A program made the position numbers and the translations under genes. Shown in pieces: positions 36,490-48,224 of a stretch of DNA of 64,000 nt (within the stretch, counting starts at the first letter, position 1; every line of letters starts with the position of its first letter). Source of the DNA: Alitta virens (taxonomy: Eukaryota; Annelida; Polychaeta; Phyllodocida; Nereididae). The stretch is from contig OW028582.1 in the NCBI GenBank assembly GCA_932294295.1, positions 466,315 through 530,314 on the forward strand, given 5' to 3'. The notes beneath the pieces were generated by a model, which did not search any database, had not been told where the DNA came from, and saw nothing but the letters and a program-made list of their open reading frames with translations.

Positions 36490-36905
36490 TTAACTATTGT
36501 ACAGGAGGTATCTTTTAACATGGTGTTTCATGGCATTAACTGATAGGTGTTGGGGAACAATATCTGAAAAATAATTATAGATGACAGCGCCTTTATATCT
36601 TATAATTTGTTGACAAAAATTAGTACTAAATATCGGAACATGTAGCTTCATTTGTTGCCTAGCTTCATAACTATGGTAATGATAATTATCTGTAAACATG
36701 GAATCAAACAACACTGGGCATTCACCTTTTTTATACTTAAACATAAATAATGCAATCATGTACACATACACTTTGTACACATCTAAAATTTTATATTTTT
36801 GAAAAAGTGGTAATGAGGCAGCCCTATATGCAGAAAATGAAATTATCCTCAAGGCTCTTTTCTGAATTTTTAAAATTATTATATTATCAGCTAAATACAA
36901 TGTTA
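36490..36905 (-). pseudogene. LINE ORF2 C-terminal remnant (fragment 2)
   Basis: A 136-codon open stretch with the typical post-RT pattern of jockey/CR1-like elements: 'IQKRALRIISFSAYRA', 'LPLFQKYKILDVYKVYVYM', 'FMFKYKKGECPVLFDSMF' and 'IRYKGAVIYNYFSD'. No RT domain precedes it. It lies in the intergenic space between the cyclase and transporter genes and is a dead copy. Confidence 0.65.
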
Positions 36906-37227
36906 TCTTGCTATATTGGAATATAAATGATTTATTTTTATATTTTTACTATTTTCATGTTGTACCTATATTATTATTATTATTACTTTGACAATCATGT
37001 CAAAAGACCCTTTATATTATGTTATAATATATAAGTTTGCACCCTAGAACCTTGCAGTAATATTCCTTGTTATAGTCCAATAAAAACAATATAAACTATA
37101 TTAGCAATTTTCAGATTGCTACATAACATTTTCCAATTAGGTAGTTCAGTTTTCTAAGAAATATTTAACATTGCTGTAAAGTGTATGCTTATGCATTTAA
37201 GGTATGAACAACACTACACTGTATGCT

Positions 37228-37447
37228 ACATGGACAATTGTGCCACGTGCGTTTTCCATGAAAAAGCATGGAAAACGCATGGTTTTTTGCTAATTATAAT
37301 GAGGCAAAAACCATGCGTTTTCCATGTATTTGGATGAACGCATGGAAAACGCATGGTTTTTGCCTCATTATAATTAGCTAAAAACCATGCTTTTTCCATG
37401 CGATTATCCTACTCATGGAAAATGCACGTGGCACATTTGGCCATGTA
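37228..37447. mobile_element. Fold-back MITE, copy 3 (expanded)
   Basis: At 220 bp this is the longest family member. An additional 'ggaaaacgcatggtttttgc' arm pair makes a nested or serial hairpin. It keeps the family ends, with one substitution in the left one ('acatggaca'). Confidence 0.82.
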
Positions 37448-38189
37448 TGTATATTTTATAGTTGAGTTTTGTGTTCATTTCATAATTTTTGGCATTTGAG
37501 GAAAAAACATAAAATATTGAATCAAAAAGAGCAAAGTGTTTATCTTTCCTGCAGCTGGAATTTGAAGCCGGACCAGTTGATCGTGCTCATACTTAGATGT
37601 TTTTGGGACGTGGATCATTTTGGCAATTTGATCTTCTTGAGATATTCTGCTTCAAATCTTGCCATGTGGCTGGGCTCAGAATGGTATAGATCAGTTGCAT
37701 ATGGTTGGGCAATGTCTCCAGCCAACAAACTGACAAAAATTCAAAATGAATACACATTTTATTCATGTTATTCAATACTAGTTGAACAGCTGCATACATT
37801 ATATTGTTCAAGTTAGTAATGACCTCAAATGTAAATTGGTTTAGTAAATGCTGTTATTGTTGGACATACTAATTTCATAAATTGTGATTTTATATCTTGA
37901 TATAATTCCCACCAGGTGGAGTACTTTGTTCACAGCACCCTCTGTGACAATATGGGAAAACTATGTTCGCTTCACACTGGTGTGAGACAAGGTCATACAT
38001 CTTAATAACTAAATTATCATCAGTCACTTCCGAATGGAATATTTCCTAGTCAATCAAAAAATTGCCAAAATATTTCCTGTTCTTATATAATTGACTCACA
38101 GAGAATTGAAAATTATTAGCTTCCCTGCACTGCCAAAATTCCTTCAGATTGCTATGAACATTTAATTCAATTGCAGAAGTATTTTCCCT

Positions 38190-39595
38190 ACACCTAATTC
38201 TCCCTGCACCTAGCACTCCCTACACCTAGCACTCCCTACACCTAGTTCTCCCTACACCTAGTTCTCCCTACACACATAGTTCTCCCTATACATAGCACCT
38301 CTTTACACCTAGTGCTCCCAACCGCTAGTGCTCCTGACATCTAGTGCTCCCAACACCTAAGGCTCCCTACACATATTGCTCCCTACACCTAGTGCTCCCT
38401 ATACCTAGTGCTCCCCTACACACATTGCTCTCTACACCTAGTGCTCCCCTACACATATTGCTCTCTACACCTAGTGCTCCCCTACACATATTGCTCTCTA
38501 CACCTAGTGCTCCCCTACACATATTGCTCTCTACACCTAGTGCTCCCTATACCTAGTGCTCCCCTACACATATTGCTCTCTACATCTAGTGCTCCCTACA
38601 CCTAGTGCTCCCTATACCTAGTGCTCCCCTACACATATTGCTCTCTACACCTAGTGCTCCCCTACACATATTGCTCTCTACACCTAGTGCTCCCTATACC
38701 TAGTGCTCCCCTACACATATTGCTCTCTACACCTAGTGCTCCCCTACACATATTGCTCTCTACACCTAGTGCTCCCCTACACATATTGCTCTCTACACCT
38801 AGTGCTCCCCTACACATATTGCTCTCTACACCTAGTGCTCCCTATACCTAGTGCTCCCCTACACATATTGCTCTCTACATCTAGTGCTCCCTACACCTAG
38901 TGCTCCCTATACCTAGTGCTCCCCTACACATATTGCTCTCTACACCTAGTGCTCCCCTACACATATTGCTCTCTACACCTAGTGCTCCCCTACACATATT
39001 GCTCCCTACACCTAGTGCTCCCTATACCTAGTGCTCCCCTACACATATTGCTCTCTACACCTAGTGCTCCCCTACACATATTGCTCTCTACACCTAGTGC
39101 TCCCCTACACATATTGCTCTCTACACCTAGTGCTCCCCTACACATATTGCTCTCTACACCTAGTGCTCCCCTACACATATTGCTCTCTACACCTAGTGCT
39201 CCCCTACACATATTGCTCTCTACACCTAGTGCTCCCCTACACATATTGCTCCCTACACCTAGTGCTCCCTATACCTAGTGCTCCCCTACACATATTGCTC
39301 TCTACACCTAGTGCTCCCCTACACATATTGCTCTCTACACCTAGTGCTCCCCTACACATATTGCTCTCTACACCTAGTGCTCCCCTACACATATTGCTCC
39401 CTACACCTAGTGCTCCCGACATCTAGTGCTCCCAACACCTAGTGCTCCCTATACCTAGTGCTCCCCTACACATATTGCTCTCTACACATAGTGCTCCCTA
39501 TACCTAGTGCTCCCCTACACATATTGCTCTCTACACCTAGTGCTCCCTATACCTAGTGCTCCCCTACACCTAGTGCTCCCTCTACCTAGTTCACC
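38190..39595. repeat. 33-bp minisatellite between the divergent genes
   Basis: About 40 tandem units of 'attgctctctacacctagtg' + 'ctcccctacacat', with shorter degenerate units at the edges. The period of 33 keeps several frames open on both strands with an 11-residue repeat. I do not treat these as proteins. Confidence 0.93.
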
Positions 39596-39899
39596 CTTGA
39601 ACATGGTTATGCAAAAACTATTTATCAAAAACGGAAAATAATATACAAAAGATTTGCATGAGCTAAGGATCTTACATACATCATACTGATAAGACAATTA
39701 CATGGAAATCAATTTCTTCCACTTGAATTTTTTATGGTCACAGATAAGTCGAGTATATCCTTCAAATCAGTTGACGTCATTTTATCTTTTATCAGTTACT
39801 ATCCGTTTCTATATCTCAGCATCTAATGAAGATGACACTATTTTTATTACTTTATGCTTTAATTGTATCACTCTTGATGGGAGTGATCGAGCTTCTTGA

Positions 39900-39975
39900 C
39901 TTATTATGAATGTCGGATGATATTCTGACCAAGTGACTCCAAAACTTCGTGAATTTCAGATCTGTCATCAAACAG
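39900..39975 (+). other. Possible non-coding first exon end of the SLC5 gene
   Basis: The first coding exon of the transporter is preceded by a splice acceptor at 41140-41141, so a 5' UTR exon must lie upstream. A strong donor, AACAG|gtatgt, occurs at 39975/39976 in the stretch between the two minisatellites. This is a plausible partner; the true exon could lie elsewhere. Confidence 0.3.
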
Positions 39976-40129
39976 GTATGTATATATATTCCTAATTTCT
40001 AAAGTTTTATTTCTATAATAAGTTATTGATTTTATTCCAGAATATTATTATCAGAAACTACATATATTTCTCTTGTTTATCTCCACAATAGAATAATGAA
40101 AATAAATTAATTATATACATTGAATAAAC

Positions 40130-41110
40130 TTAATGTTCAATGCTCAACTTGAATAATATATTCAATAAGCTACAACAGTTTCATATGCTGGTTGACTCAC
40201 TGACTATTTTATTAATGAATTGACTAATAATATATTCACTAAAATACAACAGTTTCATATGCTGGTTGACAAACTGACTATTTGATTAATGAATTGACTA
40301 ATAATATATTCACTAAAATACAACAGTTTCATATGCTGGTTGACAAACTGACTATTTGATTAATGAATTGACTAATAATATATTCAATAAAATACAACAG
40401 TTTCATATGCTGGTTGACTTACCGACTATTTTATTAATGAATTAACTAATAATATATTTAATAAGCTACAACAGTTTCATATGCTGGTTGACTTACCGAC
40501 CATTTTATTAATGCATTGACTAATAATATATTCAATAAAATACAGCAGTTTCATATGCTGGTTGACTTACCGACCATTTTATTAATGAATTGACTAATAA
40601 TATATTCAATAAAATACAACAGTTTCATATGCTGGTTGACTAAACTATTTGATTAATGAATTGACTAATAATATATTCACTAAAATACAACAGTTTCATA
40701 TGCTGGTTGACTCACTGACTATTTTATTAATGAATTGACTAATAATATATTTAATAAGCTACAACAGTTTCATATGCTGGTTGACTCACTGACTATTTTA
40801 TTAATGAATTGACTAATGAAATATTCAATAAAATACAACAGTTTCATATGCTGGTTGACAAACTGACTATTTGATTAATGAATTGACTAATAATATATTC
40901 ACTAAAATACAACTGTTTCATATGCTGGTTGACTAACCGACTATTTGATTAATGAATTAACTACTAATATATTTAATAAGCTACAACAGTTTCATATGCT
41001 GGTTGACTTACTGACTATTTTATTAATTAATTGACTAATAATATATTCAATAAGATACTACAGTTTCATATGCTGGTTGACAAACCGACTGTTTGATTAA
41101 TGAATTAACT
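40130..41110. repeat. 74-bp minisatellite upstream of the first coding exon of the SLC5 gene
   Basis: About 13 tandem units of roughly 74 bp, each with 'cagtttcatatgctggttga' and 'attaatgaattgactaataa'. The array ends about 30 bp before the splice acceptor of the first coding exon. Confidence 0.93.
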
Positions 41111-41145
41111 AATTCTACAACTTTTCACTGATTAATTTCAGCAAT

Positions 41146-44100
41146 ATGGTTACCAGGGAGATACCCCAATTTCACTGGGCTGATTACTTGGTCTTCAGCA
41201 TATCTTTGTGTTTTTGCATCGGTATTGGAGTTTTCCACGCGTTTTGTGGGAAAAGCAACAAAACCTCGGCTGATCAGCTCGTTGGAGGAAGGAATTTAAA
41301 AGTTATTCCTGTGGCAATGAGCTGTATCATGGGCTCATTAGCTCCGCCATTTTTTATCGGAATTCCCATAGAGATTTATTGTTATGGAATTATGTACTCT
41401 ACCATTTTAGTGGGGTTTATCCTTGCAGCACCCCTCATGACACTGGGGTATATACCCCCCTTGCACAAACTTATGATTATTTCATCCTACGAGGTATGTG
41501 TTTTGTAATTACAACTTTATTATTTTTAATATTTGTCAATATTTCAGGTTTTTTATTGATAATAATAACCAGTATTACATTTTTCTCTGAGAAATTCAGA
41601 AAATTACGGAATTTATTTTATATTTATAATTTAGTAAATAAGTTAAGTTCCACTAATATAATGATTTTCACTTAATTATTACCATTAGCTGAACTTATTT
41701 GATGTCAATGAACTGACATTTATTTGTGAATTTCACAAGTCATTTAATAGCACATAATCTGATACTGTTTATTTTATCTATTTTGAGTGGAGTCTTTGAC
41801 CTTTTTCATATAAAAGATTAAAATGCTATATAGACTGAAAGTGCAATATCCACCTAGATAATATGGCTTACATAAGCAACGATGTAATATGTCAAATACA
41901 AGAAAAATTGATAGGTGAAAACAAACGAAAGAATTTGATTTATGAAAAGAAATATTTTCTATATTTCATCTGACATTGGCCTAACATGTCATATCAGAGG
42001 CAGACATAATGATGAGATGAAATGCTGCCATATATCCATGGAGGCTTATTCACATTACATTATGTTAATTATATCATTTTCAATCTTTCGAGTATGATAA
42101 GATAGTTTAATTTAGTAATTCAATTTCAGTACTTAGAAAGAAGGTTTGGAAAAGTGGTCAGGTCTATTTCATCATGTCTATATGTCATAATGATGGTAAG
42201 TAATAAAGTATTACCTTTAGTCATATTCCAGAACTTTCATCCTACTACCAAAATTAGATACAAGTATAAAATCTTTTTCAATGCAGGTTTTTTACATGGG
42301 GGTTGTTATATATACCCCTGCCAGGGCTTTTACTCAAGGTAACTGGACAGTGCACACGTATTTCATGAAATACATTTTGGTAAAATGGTTTTGCAAACAA
42401 TATTACCAATATCAGTTTGAATTGATGGCGATTTTAATGTCTTTTATTTGCAGTAACTGGAATATCTGTGGATATAATCATTGTCGTTATATGTGTTATT
42501 TGCACATTTTACACCGCTTTGGTTGGTATATTTTATCACAAAACATAAAAAATAAGACTTACCTACTTACTTACTTTCATACTTACTCACATACTTTCTA
42601 CTGTCTTACTCACATACTTACTTATTTTCAAATTTCATCACTTACTTACGTACGTACGTACTTACTTACTACTTATTTACATACTAACTTACTTATGTAC
42701 TTATGTAATTACTTACTTACTTGACCAACTTACTTACTTGACCTACTTACTGACTTGCTTACTTACTTATTCACTTATTTACTTACGTATTATCAAATTT
42801 CTTTACTCATATATTCCCTTATTCACTCACTGACTTACTTACCGACTAACTTACTTACTTAATTCTTACTTACTTACTTACTTACTTGCTTATATTCAAA
42901 TGTCCTAACTAACTAACTTTCTGACTTACTTACTTACTTATTTTCAAATTTCTTACTTACTTACCTTACTTTAAAAAAAAAAATATTTACTTGCGTGCCT
43001 GTTTACTTACTTGCTTACTTAATTACTTACTTATTTGCAAATTTCATGATCACTGACCACTGTTTTCCACTTGCATTCACTGCCATTACATAAATGATAC
43101 TATTTGATACTATGTTTTTGTTTACCAGGGTGGCATCCGGGCAGTTGTGTGGACTGACGTCTTCCAAACAACCGTCATTTTTATTGGGCTCCTAGTTCTG
43201 TTAATAAAGGGGTGTGTGGACACCGGGGGTCCAGCCAGGGTATTTGACATTGCATCACAGGGAGGCAGGCTTGATTTCTCAGAGTAAGTTAAAGAAAATG
43301 GGTGAAGATAGTGTTGCTTACAATTTAATGATATTTTTTTTTATGCTATTATATGTAAATTGCCCTAAATAGTAAATTTCATTTTAACCAATTTTCAAAT
43401 TTTCTTGTTAAATTGCTTAATTGCCCAACAACCAGAAATAAATATTTGAGATAAATTTATGGTTGGTGATTTCCTCAGAATCAGCCCTGACCCCACAATG
43501 AGGCATTCCTGGTGGACTCAGAGCATTGGGGGAGTAGCTTTCGCCCTTTCCATATCTGCCGGAAACCAAGCCGTCGTACAGAGGGCGCTTAGCATCAACA
43601 CCCTCCGAAAAACTCAGATGTGAGTGTCATGTCTCAGCAATGCACGAAACTGATGAAACTGCATCATCTACATGTTTTTGTAATATAATATATACACATT
43701 TACAATTGGGGCAATGAAAGAAAGTGTCTGTCTAGAACCCCTACGTTGTCTGTCGGTCGGTCTGTCTGTCTGTCTGTCTGTCGCGCTGTCTCTCTGTCTC
43801 TGTTTCTCTGTCTGTTCTCTATTTCTCTTTCTGTTTCTCTGTCTATATGTCTATCTCTCTGTATTTCTGTATCTCTGTCTCTCTGTCTGACTGTCTGTCT
43901 AGCTGACTAGCTGTCTGTCTGTCTGTTTCTCTGTCTCTCTGTCTCTGTCTTTCTGTCTATTTCTCTGTTTCTCTGTCTCTCTGTTTCTCTGTCTCTCTGT
44001 CTGACTGTCTGTCTAGCTGACTAGCTGTCTGTCTGTCTGTTTCTCTGTCTCTCTGTCTCTGTCTTTCTGTCTATTTCTCTGTTTCTCTGTCTCTCTGTTT

Positions 44101-45305
44101 CTCTGTCTCTCTGTCTGACTGTCTGTCTAGCTGACTAGCTGTCTGTCTGTCTGTTTCTCTGTATCTCTGTCTCTGTCTTTCTGTCTATTTCTCTGTTTCT
44201 CTGTCTCTCTGTCTCTGTCTTTCTGTCTATTTCTCTGTTTCTCCGTTTCTCCGTTTCTCTGTCTTTCTTTCTGTCTCTCTGTTTCTCTATATCTCTAGCT
44301 GTCTGTTTTTCCAACTGTCTAGCTGTCTGCCGCGCTGTCTGTCTGTCCAACCTTAGACATATTCATCTATTGCTTTGTAATTCCTTAAGAATCATGCACT
44401 TTGAAATTATATCATAAATACTCCCATTTATTTATTCCAAAATCGATTTCTTGCAGCTCACTGATTATATACTGTGTGGGTGCCCTCATCTGTCTACTCA
44501 TTGTTTCTGGAATTGGGATAGTTCTATTTGCTTATTACTACGAGTGTGACCCTATCACCAGCAATGCTGTGGCTGCTACGGACCAGGTATATTATTTTTG
44601 TTTATGCAGTAAAACACTCACAACAGTCCAAAAATAATGTGATAAACTAGAAATGTTATTGTGATAAACTAGAAATGTTATATTGACAAATAGAAATTTT
44701 ATATTGACAAACTAGACATTTTATTGTGACAAACTAGACATTTAATGTGACAAACTAGACATTTTATTGTGACAAACTAGACATTTAATGGGACAAACCA
44801 GAACTGTTATGGTGACAAACTGCTACTACCGCTAGGAGGCAGCATGATGACGTATATTTGTCTCCTTCAGGTGGTGCCTCTATTTATGATGGACATCCTG
44901 GGGGGCCTTTATGGATTTCCAGGTCTTTTTACTGCAGGAATATTTGCTGCAACTCTCAGGTTTTGCATAGAACTTCTTTAACCAAATCAAAACCATTGAA
45001 AAGATGTTAACCAACTTCCATTCAATTTCCAAAACTGAATAAAGCGTAGAAATAGATTGATTCATTTCATTGCTTTGCAGTTCGATGGCTGCAGGAGTGA
45101 ATGCCCTAGCCGCAGTCTTATACACAGACATCGTTCAACCTTTCTACAAGTATAAACGAAACGAAAACATCAGCGAGAGAGCGGGGAGTATCATTACCAA
45201 ATCGATCGGTGAATATTATTTCGAGATTAACACAATTTGTGTTTTTCTAAATGTACACATGAAGTGTATTCAGTCACACAAATGCTACATTTGTGATCTG
45301 TTATA

Positions 45306-45336
<31 letters not shown>

Positions 45337-45953
45337 TTCAATTCCATCACTCAGCTACCACCATGGGTTTTGTGACAATGGGCATGGCCTACCTCGCCCC
45401 TCTTCTGGGCCCCACCCTCCTGCAGATTGCCCTCAGCCTCTTCGGGATGGTTGGGGGACCTTTGCTTGGCCTCTTCACGATGGCTGTTTTTATTCCTTGC
45501 GTCAACCAATGGGTGAGTCGATAAATGTAAACGCTTCTTCTAAACGTCTCGACGCTACTGGGTCTGAAGCTCAGTCAGCTTATATGACCATAGCAGACAC
45601 AACCACAGGCAAATGTAATGATGAGATGATAATGCTTGTAGTCTACGCCACATGTCACACATCTACCCCATGGGTGAGGTATTTTACTTGCCTCAGCATA
45701 GACACCGAGTACAAGACATCTTCAATTTAACGCATCTCATCATCCATGCAGTTGGGATGTAGCTCATGAAGAGTTCCCGTCACAGATCTGTTTTATCTCC
45801 AGGATAAAACTACCATATATGTGTCTCTGCTGAGGCAAGTAAAAGATCCCACTCATGGGTTAAATGAGTAACATGGGTGGACTCCTCTCTCTCTCACCTC
45901 ATCAATCAACCTCGATAGTGGCAAGAACTTGCCTTAGAGGGCTGCACTTTCCA

Positions 45954-45986
<33 letters not shown>

Positions 45987-48011
45987 GTATATTTTTCAAT
46001 AACACATCTAACAGTTAACTTCATTGCTCACCATTTCTTTAACTGACCATTGCAATTTGCAGGGGGCTCTAGTAGGACTACTGACCAGTTTAATCGTCAC
46101 TTTCTGGGTGTCCATAGGGGCGATAGTCCACCCCACCCCACCAGTGATGTTGCCCTTAAGAACAGATGGGTGTCCTTTAGAAAACAACACATTCATATCT
46201 TCGACTGAGTACACTGGGTTGGGCTCTATGCATGACTCCATATCCAGGTATATTTGATCACTAGATTATATTTTTTGTGACATTTTTTAAGTCGCTAATA
46301 TTATTTTTGCTTTGTGACGCTAAATGAAGATCGTGTAATAGTTAACTCCCAACTATGAGGGATATAACTAACTTATACTCCATTAGGCATATTTACTAAT
46401 TTGTTTGATAGCTTGTTTGTTTTTTAATGCCTTTATTATGCAAGACAAGTTCAGCTTGCACTCAGGAGGGAGTTAACTAACATTTTCGTTGGCTATTGCC
46501 AACTTAGAACAATTGGAAAACTATCTAAGTGGAGTATAATTTCATGTTGTTGACAGCTTGGTTAGTACTTAGAGTTTATGAGTTATTAATTAGCCAACTT
46601 GTTTGTTTATCTTCCAGTTTTGAAGTTGAGGATTTCTACAAGTTGTCCTACATGTGGTATGGGCCCTTGGCGATAGCAATTGCTTGTCTAGTAGGTTTCC
46701 TGGTTAGCTTAATTACAGGTAAAGAAAAAGTTCAGTCGACATGGCCAAATGTGCCACACGCGTTTTCCATGCGTTAAGGATAAACGCATGGAAAATGCAT
46801 GGTTTTTGCCTAATTAAAACGAGGGGAAAACCACGCATTTATCCAAATGCATGGAAAACGCACGTGGCACATTTGACCATGTATAACTGCCTTTTATCAT
46901 AATTCTGCACTTGTTTCATTTCGTTGGGTTAATTGCTAAAATTGTGGATTAATGTACTGTAATGATTTTTCACATACACAGGAGGTCATAAACAGCCAGT
47001 CGACCCAAGTTTAATTTTCAACTACAGAAGTTGTTGCGGTCAAAGCCTCTACAGAAATTGCTGCCCTGTGGAGTCAAGTCTAGATCAAGTAGGTTATGAA
47101 AACATGCTAACTTGTTAAACGTTAATCTTTAAAACAACAATGATATTTAATATGGCAATATGTACTTGCAGAATCCAGAGGTAAACAAAGATATTCACGT
47201 GAGTACAAAAATAATAATAATCGTGATATCACGAATTATAATTTAGTTATTTGTAAATGTGAAATGTATAATGAAATCAGAAATGAATTTTATGATAATA
47301 TCTGTCAATCAAAATTGTCCAGGTTTAGCTTTCAAGACAAATCTACTTATTTAATGATTAATTTACAACTAAAAACCAGTAGATTTGTATTTCAATGTTA
47401 TCAAATTAGGAGAATTTTTTTTATTTTTTTTCACTTCATGTTTACATTATCCACTTAAGTTCAATTGATTTGTAGTGACAAATAATCCCACTTGGGCTGG
47501 GTCCAAATATTATGATTTTTCTTTTTTCGTAGTATATATTGGACATGTCAACAAATATTATCATATCGTAACATATCAATAGTCTAGATACATTCTTACA
47601 GTCTTGGCAAGTCTAGATTAAGTAGGTTATGAAAACATGCTAACTTGTGCTGTTATTCTTGAACATTAATCTTTACAACAACAATGATATGTAATATGGC
47701 AATATGTACTTGCAGAAAACACAGGAAGACAAAGATATTCAAGTGAGTAAAGACTAAAATTCATATGAAATATCTTTATATAGTTATGAATTGTCTAGAA
47801 ACATTTATATAGTGTTATCAGCGACCTAACTGATAACTAATTATTTCAGAAAAAGGACATTTCAAAAGAGGACAGCAGAAATTGCGAAGATCCCCCCAAA
47901 ACTGAAAAATCTAAAAAGGCATTTCCTTTGTCGGATAATGGGCATAGCAATGCATCATATATACCGGAACACCAAGAGACTGAAATTATTTTGTCATCTA
48001 TGAAATTATGA
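41146..48011 (+). CDS. SLC5-family sodium/solute symporter (multivitamin/monocarboxylate-like)
   Basis: Predicted plasma-membrane Na+-coupled symporter of 647 residues, close to the usual family length. Coding exons: 41146-41493, 42130-42195, 42287-42338, 42454-42521, 43129-43283, 43479-43619, 44457-44586, 44871-44959, 45081-45208, 45355-45512, 46063-46247, 46618-46718, 46982-47088, 47172-47198, 47716-47742, 47850-48011. Every junction is GT-AG and all phases agree. Family patterns in order: 'SSYEYLERRFGK', 'YMGVVIYTPARAFTQ', 'GGIRAVVWTDVFQ', 'GNQAVVQRALS', 'GIFAATLSSMAAGVNALAA', 'SLFGMVGGPLLGLF', then a charged cytoplasmic tail. These are closest to SLC5A6/A8/A12 and unlike the choline carrier SLC5A7 or the glucose carriers; the substrate cannot be told from sequence. 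Exons 14 and 15 are tandem duplicates within the tail. Confidence 0.93.
42555..43045. repeat. ACTT microsatellite in SLC5 intron 4
   Basis: Degenerate (ACTT)n filling most of intron 4. It is the same tetranucleotide as in the 0-18 kb array, so this motif is common in the genome. Confidence 0.88.
43745..44345. repeat. TCTG/TCTC microsatellite in SLC5 intron 6
   Basis: Long pyrimidine-rich array of mixed TCTG, TCTC and TTTC units, with an internal higher-order repeat near 43880-44160 built around 'gtctagctgactagctgtct'. The minus-strand Arg/Glu/Asp-rich ORF across it is an artefact. Confidence 0.9.
44635..44825. repeat. Degenerate short tandem repeat in SLC5 intron 7
   Basis: Imperfect units of roughly 25-35 bp based on 'gtgacaaactagacatttta'. 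Non-coding. Confidence 0.7.
45545..45985. mobile_element. SINE family 1 copies in SLC5 intron 10, opposed orientations
   Basis: 45545-45775 reads as a minus-oriented body ('gacaccgagtacaag', 'gatgtagctcatgaagagtt'). 45805-45985 is a plus-oriented fragment ('ctgctgaggcaagtaaaaga', 'cttgccttagagggctgcac') ending in an ATCT microsatellite tail. Confidence 0.65.
46373..46539. mobile_element. MITE with TTATACTCC terminal inverted repeats, copy 3
   Basis: A 167-bp element, TTATACTCCATTAG... ...CTAAGTGGAGTATAA, in SLC5 intron 11. This is the best-preserved copy of the family and supports the terminal-repeat consensus. Confidence 0.78.
46739..46882. mobile_element. Fold-back MITE, copy 4
   Basis: A 144-bp member in SLC5 intron 12, starting 20 bp after the exon-12 donor. 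Arms 'aaacgcatggaaaatgcat' and 'ccaaatgcatggaaaacgca' flank an AT-rich centre. Confidence 0.82.
47089..47742 (+). other. Tandem duplication of a 27-nt exon with its upstream intron (SLC5 exons 14 and 15)
   Basis: Exon 14 (47172-47198) and exon 15 (47716-47742) are each 27 nt and encode related nonapeptides, NPEVNKDIH and KTQEDKDIQ. The upstream intron is also duplicated: 'aggttatgaaaacatgctaa' and 'ggcaatatgtacttgcag' precede both exons, about 545 bp apart. Each exon is phase 0-0, so any inclusion pattern keeps the frame. Confidence 0.88.
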
Positions 48012-48176
48012 TATATATTCATATTTATCATTATTTATCCATAGCTTTATTTATGAATATTACTGTAATGTTATTTTAATGGTTTTTGTCATTTCATGTT
48101 CATTGGTTGTTCTTGTAAATAGTGTTTATATCAAAATAATTTTTTTACATATTGTGCCATATTTTCATGAACACTA

Positions 48177-48182
48177 AATAAA
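48177..48182 (+). terminator. Candidate polyadenylation signal of the SLC5 gene
   Basis: AATAAA about 165 nt after the stop codon, before the satellite begins. Position and spacing are typical. Confidence 0.6.
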
Positions 48183-48224
48183 TACCAGAATATAGAATAT
48201 TAGGATATAGTCACATGCACATAT

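Noticed and set aside
38344..39426. Long repetitive ORFs (up to 131 codons) suggesting a repeat protein
   Set aside because: The 33-bp unit is a multiple of three, so several frames on both strands are open automatically. No start context, splice linkage or composition supports translation.
38190..41110. Regular repeats considered as CRISPR arrays
   Set aside because: They are contiguous tandem minisatellites with no unique spacers, in a eukaryotic genome, and no cas-like genes are present.
44135..44350. Charged Arg/Glu/Asp-rich minus-strand ORF
   Set aside because: Reads straight through a TCTG/TCTC microsatellite in an intron; low-complexity artefact.
41146..48011. High-affinity choline transporter (SLC5A7) or glucose transporter
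   Set aside because: The segment order and motifs such as YLERRF, VWTDVFQ and FGMVGGPLLGLF fit the SLC5A6/A8/A12 branch better.
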